Positions 1-6,274 of a stretch of DNA of 6,848 nt are shown here, one piece after another. The stretch is from Halanaerobium sp. (lineage in GTDB: Bacteria; Bacillota; Halanaerobiia; Halanaerobiales; Halanaerobiaceae), in contig QBLP01000096.1 in NCBI GenBank assembly GCA_003070825.1, positions 1 through 6,848 of the forward strand. The letters are read 5' to 3'. Made by a program: the position numbers and the translations under genes. The notes below the pieces were generated by a model. It saw nothing but the letters and a program-made list of their open reading frames with translations. It ran no database searches and had not been told where the DNA came from. Within the stretch, counting starts at the first letter, position 1. Every line of letters starts with the position of its first letter.

Positions 1-18
1 ATATACAACCTGCCACAT
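1..18 (-). CDS. 5' end of an unidentified gene cut by the left edge (MWQVVY...)
   Basis: Reading leftward, an ATG at 18-16 begins six codons (M-W-Q-V-V-Y) before the window ends. The start is supported by an AAAGGAG ribosome binding site at 26-32 with a 7-base spacer, which matches the other genes here. It lies 57 bases after the mtrB stop and is probably co-transcribed with mtrB. From memory, a small clostridial protein family beginning M-W-x-V-V-Y is often encoded just before pfkA/pyk or the acc genes in this neighbourhood. Six residues cannot prove membership, so the product stays unassigned. Confidence 0.6.
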
Positions 19-35
19 TTATAAGCTCCTTTCAA

Positions 36-62
36 TTTCCAGTATATCAATGTTACTGGAAA
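36..62 (-). other. Intercistronic hairpin between mtrB and the next gene
   Basis: A perfect 9-bp inverted repeat, TTTCCAGTA at 36-44 and TACTGGAAA at 54-62, has a 9-base loop. In the minus-strand transcript it lies just after the mtrB stop and ends 3 bases before the AAAGGAG ribosome binding site of the next gene. No U-run follows it, so it is not an intrinsic terminator. It could protect or process the mRNA, or influence initiation of the downstream gene; that role is inferred from position only. Confidence 0.5.
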
Positions 63-75
63 ACAAAGCTGTTAT

Positions 76-294
76 TTACCCTTCAGAATTAACTTTACCG
101 TGTTTACTCATTATTTCTGCTTTACCTCTTATTTTCATAGCAGAAACATTCTCAGTAAATTGAGCAGCTAAGATTTCTCCCTTATCTAATTTCTCTGTAT
201 GATTAAATTTTGTATCTTTTCCTCTTGTTAAGCCAATAATTGTAACTCCATTTTCAAGTGCCTTAATTAAAATATAATCCGCATTAACATCCAT
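76..294 (-). CDS. mtrB: Tryptophan RNA-binding attenuation protein (TRAP, MtrB)
   Basis: This 72-residue protein is close in length and sequence to Bacillus subtilis MtrB (75 residues). In the family, TRAP forms an 11-subunit ring that binds tryptophan between subunits and then wraps GAG/UAG-repeat RNA, causing attenuation or translational repression of trp genes. Visible matches include IGLTRG (20-25), DTKF (27-30), EKLDKGE (34-40) and AQFTE (44-48). The RNA-contact residues known in B. subtilis as Lys37, Lys56 and Arg58 correspond to Lys35, Lys54 and Arg56 here. Tryptophan-pocket residues such as Thr23, Gln45, Thr47 and Ser51 are also kept, so it should be functional. The ATG is set by AAGGAGG at 301-307 with a 6-base spacer. 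No mtrA/folE or trp gene is visible; dnaE is upstream and an unidentified gene follows. Confidence 0.93.
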   Translation of the reverse strand: MDVNADYILIKALENGVTIIGLTRGKDTKFNHTEKLDKGEILAAQFTENVSAMKIRGKAEIMSKHGKVNSEG

Positions 295-317
295 GTTTTT
301 CCTCCTTTATCCACTTA

Positions 318-347
318 ATAATATAATAAGCAAAAAAGCATTGTCAA
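318..347 (-). promoter_or_regulatory. Sigma-A-type promoter for mtrB
   Basis: On the minus strand a perfect -35 TTGACA lies at 342-347. Two overlapping -10 candidates each match consensus at five of six bases: TATATT at 320-325 (16-bp spacer) and TATTAT at 318-323 (18-bp spacer). Transcription would start near 310-313, giving a leader of only about 20 bases with the AAGGAGG at 301-307. mtrB can therefore be expressed independently of dnaE, although no strong terminator separates them. The short leader has no room for an attenuator. Confidence 0.7.
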
Positions 348-359
348 GAAATTTTGACA
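342..359. repeat. Small inverted repeat overlapping the mtrB -35 box
   Basis: TGTCAA at 342-347 and TTGACA at 354-359 form a perfect 6-bp inverted repeat with a 6-bp spacer. One arm is the mtrB -35 hexamer. The arrangement could be a repressor half-site pair, or chance in AT-rich DNA. The second arm also makes a plus-strand TTGACA, but no matching -10 follows at 16-18 bp. Confidence 0.3.
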
Positions 360-434
360 TTTTTAACACAAAGTTTAGCTACATTTTAAAATTTATTCGA
401 CTCAGAGTCAAAGAAACTAAAAACATTTCCAATC

Positions 435-3400
435 TTAAAGAAATTTATACTCAGATTTTTTCATCGCCCGAGACAGTTCAGTTTGGGTCTGCTGACTGCT
501 GTCAATGTTATACTTATCAGCAGTAATTATCAGCTTATTATTTCTTTTCAACAGAACCGGTACATTACCTTCTTTTTTTAGCAAATATCTTTTTAGTTTA
601 GCAATTCTTCTTTGAGAAAGCTCCGAAATGTTCATCAAGAGCAATTTTTGATTTAAAGAAATTATTTTTTTAGCAATCAGCTGTCCATCACTTTTTTCTC
701 CATAAATCAAAAGACCTTTATTTTCTCTTAAATCAAAATTAATTTTTCTAAAAAGATCAGAAAAGACTATAACCTCTATCTTATCATCTCGGTCACTGAC
801 TGTTAAAAAGGCCATTTTATTGTTCCGCTTTGTTATGTGTTCCTTATAATTAATTAAATAAGCTGCTGTTAAAACCTTCTGGCCTTCGGAAGCATCAATA
901 ACTTTAGCTAACGAATAAGTTTTTAAATATTTAAGTTTTTCCTGATACTGATCTAAAGGATGTGCTGAAAGATAGATTCCCAGAAATTCCTTTTCCTGCT
1001 CTAAAATAGTTTCAGTTTTCAATTCATCAACCTCAGTATAATTTAAATCCTCTTCCATAAACTCATTCTGATCTTCAAATAACTCTGCAAATGACTGCTG
1101 TCCCTGGGCTCGATGTTTTGATAAATTATTATACTTATTATATAAATCCTCATAATTTAAAAGCAGTGAAGCTCTGCTGACAGCAATCTGATCAAAGGCA
1201 CCTGCTTTAATAAAGGCCTCCAGACTCTGGACGTTGATTGCAGAAATATCAACCCGCTTGAGAAAATCAAGTAAAGAACTGAATTCTTTTTCTTCCCTGG
1301 CTTTAATCAAAGCGCTAATTGCAGCTGATCCTACATTTTTAATTGCCTTTAAACCATAGCGGACTTTACCCTCAGCTTCAGCAGTAAAATCATGACAGCT
1401 TTGATTAATGTCTGGCGGCAGAATTTCGAGTCCAATTTCCCGGGAAGCTTTAATATAATCTGAGATTTTATCCTGATTTCCCATGACTGAAGAAAAAAGG
1501 GCAGCCATAAATTCTTCTGGATAATGATATTTTAAATAAGCAGTTTGATAGGCCAAAAAAGCATAGGCAGTGGAATGTGACTTATTGAAACCATAGCCCG
1601 CAAAATACTCCATCTGATCAAAAATCTCCTGAGCGGTAGCTTCTGCAATACCTCGCTCCACCGCACCCTTAACAAATTTTTCTCTTTCTGCAGCAACAAG
1701 TTTTAGTTTCTTTTTTCCCATCCCCCGGCGCAAAAGATCAGCTTCCCCCATACTGTATCCGGCCAGAGCACTTGCAATCTCCATTACCTGTTCCTGATAT
1801 AAAATCATGCCAAAAGTTTCTTCTAAAATCGGCTTTAATTTAGGATGTAGATACTCAGCCTCTTTTTTGCCGTGCCTGATATCAATGAAATCATCAACAA
1901 TATTACTCCCCAGTGGTCCCGGCCGTCCCAGAGCCAGCATGGCTATCAGATCATTAAAGCGATCCGGCTTCATCTTTCTATTTAAAGATTGAAATAAATA
2001 GGACTCCATCTGGAAAACACCGGCTGTTTTACCTGTAGATAAAAATTCATATACTTCCTGATCATCAAGGGGAAGATTATCAATATCTAGTTTTTTACCG
2101 CGGCGCTCCTCGATTAATTGTAAAGTGTTTTTAATCACTGTTAAATTTCGCAAACCTAAAAAATCCATCTTTAAAAGTCCCAGTGCTTCCAAATCTCCCA
2201 TCGGCAGCTGAGTAATTACGCTCTCATCCTGCTTTTGAAGAGGTACCAATTGAGCAAGCGGCTCAGCCCCGATGATTACTCCAGCTGCATGAGTTGAAAT
2301 ATGGCGGGGCAGGCCCTCTACCCCACGGGCATAGTCAAGCAATTCTTTGATTTCTCCATCATTCTGGTAAAGCTCTTGTAGTTTATTTTGATCTTTAACA
2401 GACTGCTCTATTCCCTTTCGAGAAGAAATTAGCTTTGCTACCCGATCAACTTTACCATAGGGAATAGCCAGCACTCTCCCGACATCTCTGACTGCCGCCC
2501 GTGCAGCCATGGTACCAAAGGTTCCAATCTGAGCAACTCTTTCGGTTCCATATCTTTCCTTTACATATTCGATGATCTGATCCCGGTTCTCGTCAAAATC
2601 AATATCGATATCCGGCATTGTTACCCGCTCTGGATTTAGAAAGCGCTCAAAAATCAGTCCATATTTTAAAGGGTTAACCTTGGTTATATTTAAGAGATAA
2701 GCCACCAGGCTCCCGGCAGCTGAACCTCGCCCCGGCCCGACCATTATTCCATTATCTTCTGCATACTTAACAAAATCATAGACTATTAAAAAATAAGCTG
2801 CATAACCCATTTCAAATATTATTCTAAGCTCATATTTAAGCCTCTCTACTGCCTGTTGATTAGAATCCATCTTCTTTGTTTTCAAACCTTTAAAACACAA
2901 TTTTTTCAAAAGATCCTCAGGCGATTTCTCTTCCCCTAAATCAGGATAATCGGGTAGATAAAAATGATTAAAATCAAGATCAAGTTCTACTCTATCTGCA
3001 ATTTTAACCGTATTCTGGTAGGCAGACTCAAAATTAGGAAAAAGTTTTCTCATCTCAGCTGGAGACTTATAGTAAAATTCCTCCCCGCTAAAGGTCATCC
3101 TGTTTTCATCATCGACAGTGGTTCCAGTCTGCAGGGCCAGCAAAATATCCTGCAATTCAGCATCTTCTTTATTTAAATAATGACTGTCATTTGTTACAAC
3201 AGCCGGAATGTTTTCTTCTCGGCTCAGTCTTAATAAACCCTGTGTTGCCTCTTTTTCTTTCTGAAGATTGTGGTCCTGCAGTTCTAAAAAGAAACTTTCA
3301 CTGCCAAAAATAGCCTGATAGTCAGAAACTGCCTTTTTAGCCAGATCATAGTTGCCGTTAAGCAAAAGCTGAGGAATCTCCCCCTGCAGACAGGCAGATA

Positions 3401-3791
3401 AACAGATTATGCCCTGACTGTACTCTGCCAGCAGCTCTTTATCAACTCGGGGTTTATAATAAAAACCTTCCAGCCACGCTTTGGAAACCAGCTGAATTAG
3501 ATTGTGATAGCCCTGCTTGTTTTGAGCCAGCAGTACCAGATGATAGCGCTTCCTGCTTTTTTCAAAGCGGCTGCCGGGAGCAAGATAAACTTCCGCCCCA
3601 ATTATCGGCTTAATCCCCTCTTTTTTTGCCTTTCGATAAAAATCAATCATCCCATAGAGTACTCCATGATCAGTAATAGCAGCAGCTGGCATTTCATATT
3701 CTTTTGTCTTTTTAATCAGCGAATCCACTCTAATTACTCCATCCAGCAGACTGAAGGCTGTATGATTGTGAAGATGGACAAAATTGGACAT
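435..3791 (-). CDS. dnaE: DNA polymerase III alpha subunit, DnaE type
   Basis: This 1118-residue protein is full length for a Firmicutes DnaE (B. subtilis about 1115), the replicative-type polymerase that in these bacteria works beside PolC, notably in extending primers. The N-terminal PHP domain (about 4-210) shows HLHNHT (6-11), TDHG (40-43), GAE (65-67), His84, Cys134 and NDSH (201-204). The polymerase core has GPGRGSAAGS (352-361), PDIDIDF (393-399) with probable catalytic Asp396 and Asp398, and MDFLGL (542-547) with the third Asp543. Further motifs are GRPGPLG (622-628) and YGFNKSHS (733-740). A helix-hairpin-helix region lies near 810-830 and an OB fold at about 972-1045. The clamp-binding region near 897-905 is degenerate. 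The ATG at 3791 has AAAGGA at 3801-3806 with a 9-base spacer, a modest site. No clear terminator follows; mtrB lies 140 bp downstream. Confidence 0.97.
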   Translation of the reverse strand: MSNFVHLHNHTAFSLLDGVIRVDSLIKKTKEYEMPAAAITDHGVLYGMIDFYRKAKKEGIKPIIGAEVYLAPGSRFEKSRKRYHLVLLAQNKQGYHNLIQLVSKAWLEGFYYKPRVDKELLAEYSQGIICLSACLQGEIPQLLLNGNYDLAKKAVSDYQAIFGSESFFLELQDHNLQKEKEATQGLLRLSREENIPAVVTNDSHYLNKEDAELQDILLALQTGTTVDDENRMTFSGEEFYYKSPAEMRKLFPNFESAYQNTVKIADRVELDLDFNHFYLPDYPDLGEEKSPEDLLKKLCFKGLKTKKMDSNQQAVERLKYELRIIFEMGYAAYFLIVYDFVKYAEDNGIMVGPGRGSAAGSLVAYLLNITKVNPLKYGLIFERFLNPERVTMPDIDIDFDENRDQIIEYVKERYGTERVAQIGTFGTMAARAAVRDVGRVLAIPYGKVDRVAKLISSRKGIEQSVKDQNKLQELYQNDGEIKELLDYARGVEGLPRHISTHAAGVIIGAEPLAQLVPLQKQDESVITQLPMGDLEALGLLKMDFLGLRNLTVIKNTLQLIEERRGKKLDIDNLPLDDQEVYEFLSTGKTAGVFQMESYLFQSLNRKMKPDRFNDLIAMLALGRPGPLGSNIVDDFIDIRHGKKEAEYLHPKLKPILEETFGMILYQEQVMEIASALAGYSMGEADLLRRGMGKKKLKLVAAEREKFVKGAVERGIAEATAQEIFDQMEYFAGYGFNKSHSTAYAFLAYQTAYLKYHYPEEFMAALFSSVMGNQDKISDYIKASREIGLEILPPDINQSCHDFTAEAEGKVRYGLKAIKNVGSAAISALIKAREEKEFSSLLDFLKRVDISAINVQSLEAFIKAGAFDQIAVSRASLLLNYEDLYNKYNNLSKHRAQGQQSFAELFEDQNEFMEEDLNYTEVDELKTETILEQEKEFLGIYLSAHPLDQYQEKLKYLKTYSLAKVIDASEGQKVLTAAYLINYKEHITKRNNKMAFLTVSDRDDKIEVIVFSDLFRKINFDLRENKGLLIYGEKSDGQLIAKKIISLNQKLLLMNISELSQRRIAKLKRYLLKKEGNVPVLLKRNNKLIITADKYNIDSSQQTQTELSRAMKKSEYKFL

Positions 3792-3816
3792 TTAAACCAT
3801 TCCTTTAAATTTAGGC

Positions 3817-3850
3817 TTGTAAAATCTTGAGTTTTTTTGTATAATATAAT
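3817..3850 (+). promoter_or_regulatory. Promoter for the Nfu-type gene
   Basis: TTGTAA at 3817-3822 (four of six bases match -35 consensus) is followed after exactly 17 bp by a perfect -10 TATAAT at 3840-3845. A second overlapping TATAAT lies at 3845-3850. The transcript would start around 3852-3857 and reach the AGGAGGT at 3864-3870 almost at once. The element lies in the 85-bp divergent gap with dnaE, where no equally good minus-strand promoter was found. Confidence 0.65.
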
Positions 3851-3876
3851 CAAATGTCAATTTAGGAGGTGCAAGA

Positions 3877-4098
3877 ATGAAAGAAGAAGTACAAAAATAT
3901 ATTGATAAAATCAGACCAAGTCTTCAGGCTGATGGTGGAGATGTTGAACTCGTCGAAGTTACTGAAGATGGTGTTGTTAAAGTTAAGCTTTTAGGAGCCT
4001 GCAGTGGTTGTCCTATGTCAACCTTAACCATAAAAAATGGTATCGAGAGAACTTTAAAACAGAATGTTGATGGCGTTAAGGAAGTAAAACCTGTTTAA
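3877..4098 (+). CDS. NifU-like (Nfu domain) iron-sulfur cluster protein
   Basis: This 73-residue protein consists of a single NifU C-terminal (Nfu) domain. The family carries or assembles a [4Fe-4S] cluster, shared across two subunits, and passes it to cytosolic apoproteins. The diagnostic features are RPSLQADGGDVELV (13-26) and GACSGCPMS (40-48), whose Cys42 and Cys45 form the CxxC cluster ligand pair. There is no N-terminal scaffold domain, so it resembles the stand-alone Nfu of B. subtilis (YutI) rather than full nitrogen-fixation NifU. The ATG at 3877 follows AGGAGGT (3864-3870) at good spacing. It is monocistronic, the only plus-strand gene here, with its own promoter and a terminator about 44 bases after the stop. 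Fe-S proteins it could serve include the ferredoxin-tailed DUF362 protein nearby, but that link is inference. Confidence 0.93.
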   Translation: MKEEVQKYIDKIRPSLQADGGDVELVEVTEDGVVKVKLLGACSGCPMSTLTIKNGIERTLKQNVDGVKEVKPV

Positions 4099-4141
4099 TT
4101 ATTCAAAAAGTTTTAAGCCTTTAATACTAAAAAAAGATTTT

Positions 4142-4171
4142 AAAAGCATCCTCAAAAGGGATGCTTTTTTT
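4142..4171. terminator. Bidirectional intrinsic terminator between convergent genes
   Basis: A perfect 10-bp stem, AAAAGCATCC (4142-4151) with GGATGCTTTT (4159-4168), has a 7-base loop. On the plus strand it runs into seven T's (4165-4171), a standard end for the Nfu-type transcript. On the minus strand the stem is followed by TTTT, then AAAATC and a further run of seven T's, so it can also stop the operon that ends with the YlbF-family gene. Confidence 0.9.
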
Positions 4172-4183
4172 ATTTATGATTTA

Positions 4184-4567
4184 CTATTCAGTTTCGACTT
4201 CTGATTCATCTTTTTCTGAATTCAATTCTTCTTCTGGGATTCCCACTTCAATGTCAGAAAAAATTATCTTTTGAATATCCTGGATTGTCTGGCTTAAGGC
4301 ATACTCTGCTTCTAAATATTTTTTTACATTATTATTAATCTCAATAAAATTCTGCAGGTTCTGCAATTTTTCTTTGTCTTCCTCACTTAATTCTTCTCCA
4401 GACATTCTTTTTGTCTGCATTTCCATCATCAAATTCTGATAATCACGCAGCATTTTTTTTGAACCTTCTTTGGCCATTACCTTTTTACGCAGTTCAAGGT
4501 AATTTTGATATTGATCAGAATTTTTTAATTTTCTCTGTAGTCTTCTAGCTGTATCATGTACTGACAT
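4184..4567 (-). CDS. YlbF/YmcA-family protein
   Basis: This 127-residue, largely helical protein resembles the YlbF/YmcA (DUF964) family. In B. subtilis, YlbF, YmcA and YaaT form the cytoplasmic Y-complex that modulates RNase Y and affects competence, sporulation and biofilm formation. The body (about 1-105) is a run of charged amphipathic helices. The last 20 residues are mostly Glu, Asp and Ser and are probably disordered. No cysteine occurs anywhere, unlike B. subtilis YlbF with its Cys-rich tail. The start is secured by AAGGAGG upstream of the ATG, inside the end of the preceding phosphoesterase gene, whose TAA overlaps the ATG by one base (TAATG). It is the last gene of the operon, just before the terminator. 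Family-level assignment is good; the precise role is not shown. Confidence 0.82.
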   Translation of the reverse strand: MSVHDTARRLQRKLKNSDQYQNYLELRKKVMAKEGSKKMLRDYQNLMMEMQTKRMSGEELSEEDKEKLQNLQNFIEINNNVKKYLEAEYALSQTIQDIQKIIFSDIEVGIPEEELNSEKDESEVETE

Positions 4568-5061
4568 TAAGATTCCTCCTTCAAAATTTTAATTTCAGCT
4601 TTTATTTCTTCTTCAATCTCTATTATACCAAATGTATAGTTTTTTTCCAGGCGTTTATCAGTAGGTGAACCTGGATTAAAAAATAGTTTATCACTAACTC
4701 TTTCATTAAAAGGTCGGTGTGTATGTCCAAAAACAATAATATCACTGTCAACAAAACTGTAATTTAATCCCTGCAAAATATTTCTACCCCGAAACTGATG
4801 GCCGTGAATAACAGAAATCTTCTTCCCACCTGCTTCAAAAGTAATCTTATCTTTTAACTTCTTCTGTAATTGATAACTATCTCTATTCCCAACAACTGTT
4901 TTAACTTCTGCAATTGACTTTAACTTATTTAAAAATCTTAATTCACAGTGGTCACCAGCATGAATTATCAAATCTACTTTTTTTAATTCTTTTATCAATT
5001 CTTCCGGAAAATCTTTACCTGTATTGGGCAGGTGTGTATCTGAAACAACTCCAATCTTCAT
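4567..5061 (-). CDS. YfcE/MJ0936-family metallophosphoesterase
   Basis: This 164-residue protein is a small calcineurin-like phosphoesterase of the YfcE/YsnB/MJ0936 type. Such enzymes use two metal ions, often Mn or Ni, to cleave phosphodiesters in vitro; the physiological substrate is usually unknown. The full set of motifs is visible: SDTH (7-10, Asp8 and His10), AGDH (35-38, Asp37), GNRD (58-61, Asn59), HGH (86-88) and GHTH (112-115, His113 and His115), followed by FNPGS (128-132). Length is normal for the family, with no signal peptide or membrane segment. The start follows GGAGG at 5073-5077 with an 11-base spacer, directly after the DUF362 stop. It lies 17 bases after that gene and overlaps the YlbF-family gene by one base, so the three are co-transcribed and probably translationally coupled. 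Confidence 0.93.
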   Translation of the reverse strand: MKIGVVSDTHLPNTGKDFPEELIKELKKVDLIIHAGDHCELRFLNKLKSIAEVKTVVGNRDSYQLQKKLKDKITFEAGGKKISVIHGHQFRGRNILQGLNYSFVDSDIIVFGHTHRPFNERVSDKLFFNPGSPTDKRLEKNYTFGIIEIEEEIKAEIKILKEES

Positions 5062-5078
5062 TAGTTATTAAACCTCCA

Positions 5079-6233
5079 TTAGTTTGAAAAAAACAACTTT
5101 GCCAGCAGTGGATATTTAATTTCAACAGCATCATATGGGCAGAGCTCCTGGCAGCAGAAACAGCGAATACATTCTTCTAAATCCACTTCTGGAAAATTAT
5201 TCATCATTGTAATTGCCTCAGGGGGACAGTTTTCAGCACAGGTCCTGCAGCCAATACATTTATCTGCTTTAAAGACTGGTTTGGGACGCAGAAATTTTTC
5301 TAAAACATCTGATAAAAAATCAGGCAATCTTGCATCAAGCAAATTATTTTCCTTTTCAATTTTTGGAATCTCTACTTCAGCAGGAGCCTGGAGCTGATCA
5401 CCCCTGAGCTCTAAATTTACTTTTTTTAATATCCCATCTGCCAGAGCTGCCTTAATCGAAGGAACTTTCTCCTCCGGATTAATTCCCAGCAGGCTAACTG
5501 CTGCCAGATCTAAATAATAGGGAGAAGTTGATGCCAGTAAATAATTAAAGTGCTTTGGCCGTCCATTAGAAGGACCCTCCCCTTCCATACCTACAACTGC
5601 ATCCATTATTGTCAATTCTGGTGCCACCAGCCCTGCCAGATCATTTAACATTCTCGAAAAATCATAAACAGACTGCATTCTTAAATGATACTCTGCTTTT
5701 AAGACTCCAGGAATACAGCCAAATAGATTTTTAACTGCTCCAGTATACATTGTTAAGCCGTGAGTTTTTAACTTCGGCAGGTTAATTACCAGATCAGCAT
5801 TTTCCAAATAAGATGCCAGCTGAAAAGATTTATTTATCTTACCTGCTTGATATTCATGTTTTCTGGAATCAGTGTTATAATTTAGTTCAATATTTTCTGC
5901 TTTAGCCAGCTGATAAAGACCTGATTTTTGATAGGCTCTTTTCAGCAGCTTATCATTAAAAGGGCCACCTGGGCTGTCAGCAATCACCACCTCTGCTCCA
6001 ATTTCTTTGAGCATTCTAGACAGCACTCTAATAAACTTTGGATTGGTGGTTACTGCTGCTTCGGGAGACTTCCCCATTAAAAGATTGGTTTTTAAAACTA
6101 CCCGATCACCAGAATTAACAAATCTCTTAAGTCCACCAAGTTCCTCCAGCAGCAAACTCATTTTTTCAGTCAATTCTTCTGTTTGATATGTCTCACATTT
6201 TTTTGCAGCTACAATGGTCATCTGCTTACCCAC
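5079..6233 (-). CDS. DUF362 protein with C-terminal two-[4Fe-4S] ferredoxin domain
   Basis: This protein of up to 384 residues has an N-terminal DUF362 domain (about 40-260) and a bacterial ferredoxin domain at about 320-370. Recognisable DUF362 stretches are VVLKTNLL (45-52), ADSPGGP, NLPKLKTHGL and AVKNLFGC. The ferredoxin part carries two complete CxxCxxCxxxCP motifs, Cys326/329/332/336 and Cys355/358/361/365, enough for two [4Fe-4S] clusters. The family is widespread in anaerobes, but its reaction is not established; a redox role is inferred. No signal peptide is visible. The start is ambiguous: GTG at 6233 gives 384 residues, while ATG at 6221 gives 380 and fits the usual family N-terminus (M-x-x-V-A-x-x-K-C); neither has a good ribosome binding site. 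The longer form is listed as the outer limit. It heads the operon with the phosphoesterase and YlbF-family genes. Confidence 0.9.
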   Translation of the reverse strand: MGKQMTIVAAKKCETYQTEELTEKMSLLLEELGGLKRFVNSGDRVVLKTNLLMGKSPEAAVTTNPKFIRVLSRMLKEIGAEVVIADSPGGPFNDKLLKRAYQKSGLYQLAKAENIELNYNTDSRKHEYQAGKINKSFQLASYLENADLVINLPKLKTHGLTMYTGAVKNLFGCIPGVLKAEYHLRMQSVYDFSRMLNDLAGLVAPELTIMDAVVGMEGEGPSNGRPKHFNYLLASTSPYYLDLAAVSLLGINPEEKVPSIKAALADGILKKVNLELRGDQLQAPAEVEIPKIEKENNLLDARLPDFLSDVLEKFLRPKPVFKADKCIGCRTCAENCPPEAITMMNNFPEVDLEECIRCFCCQELCPYDAVEIKYPLLAKLFFSN

Positions 6234-6248
6234 TTTCTTTTTTATAAG

Positions 6249-6274
6249 GTGCCAGGAAAAATTAAAACCGGCAC
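6249..6274 (-). promoter_or_regulatory. Alternative hairpin competing with the terminator stem
   Basis: GTGCC(A)GG at 6249-6256 can pair with CCGGCAC at 6268-6274, making 7 bp with one bulged base and an 11-base AT-only loop. Its right arm contains bases 6268-6272, which also form one arm of the terminator hairpin at 6265-6286. The two structures cannot coexist in one transcript. In read-through RNA this hairpin would sit in the leader of the DUF362 gene, shortly before its start. Regulation is only inferred. Confidence 0.35.

Noticed and set aside
399..409. Palindrome GACTC-A-GAGTC after dnaE as a possible terminator
   Set aside because: As RNA it gives only about four base pairs and no U-tract follows; it is too weak to call.
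293..526. Plus-strand open frame of 77 codons
   Set aside because: It runs antisense over the mtrB promoter and the dnaE 3' end, has no ribosome binding site, and its composition looks like translated AT-rich non-coding DNA.
1807..1992. Plus-strand open frame of 61 codons
   Set aside because: It lies wholly opposite the conserved polymerase core of dnaE and has no ribosome binding site; it is a shadow of dnaE.
2964..3176. Plus-strand open frame of 70 codons
   Set aside because: Antisense to dnaE, with no initiation signal and no recognisable motif.
3504..3830. Plus-strand open frame of 108 codons running into the dnaE upstream gap
   Set aside because: Mostly opposite the dnaE PHP domain, which is clearly coding. 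It has no ribosome binding site and ends inside the Nfu-type gene's promoter region.
3855..3873. Minus-strand TTGACA (3855-3860) or TTGCAC (3868-3873) as the dnaE -35
   Set aside because: TTGACA has no -10 at 16-18 bp, and TTGCAC pairs only with TTATAT at 18 bp or TATATT at 19 bp. Neither is convincing enough to list.
6241..6269. Possible DUF362 promoter with TATAAA at 6241-6246
   Set aside because: The matching -35 position reads GGTTTT and the start site would fall almost on the start codon.
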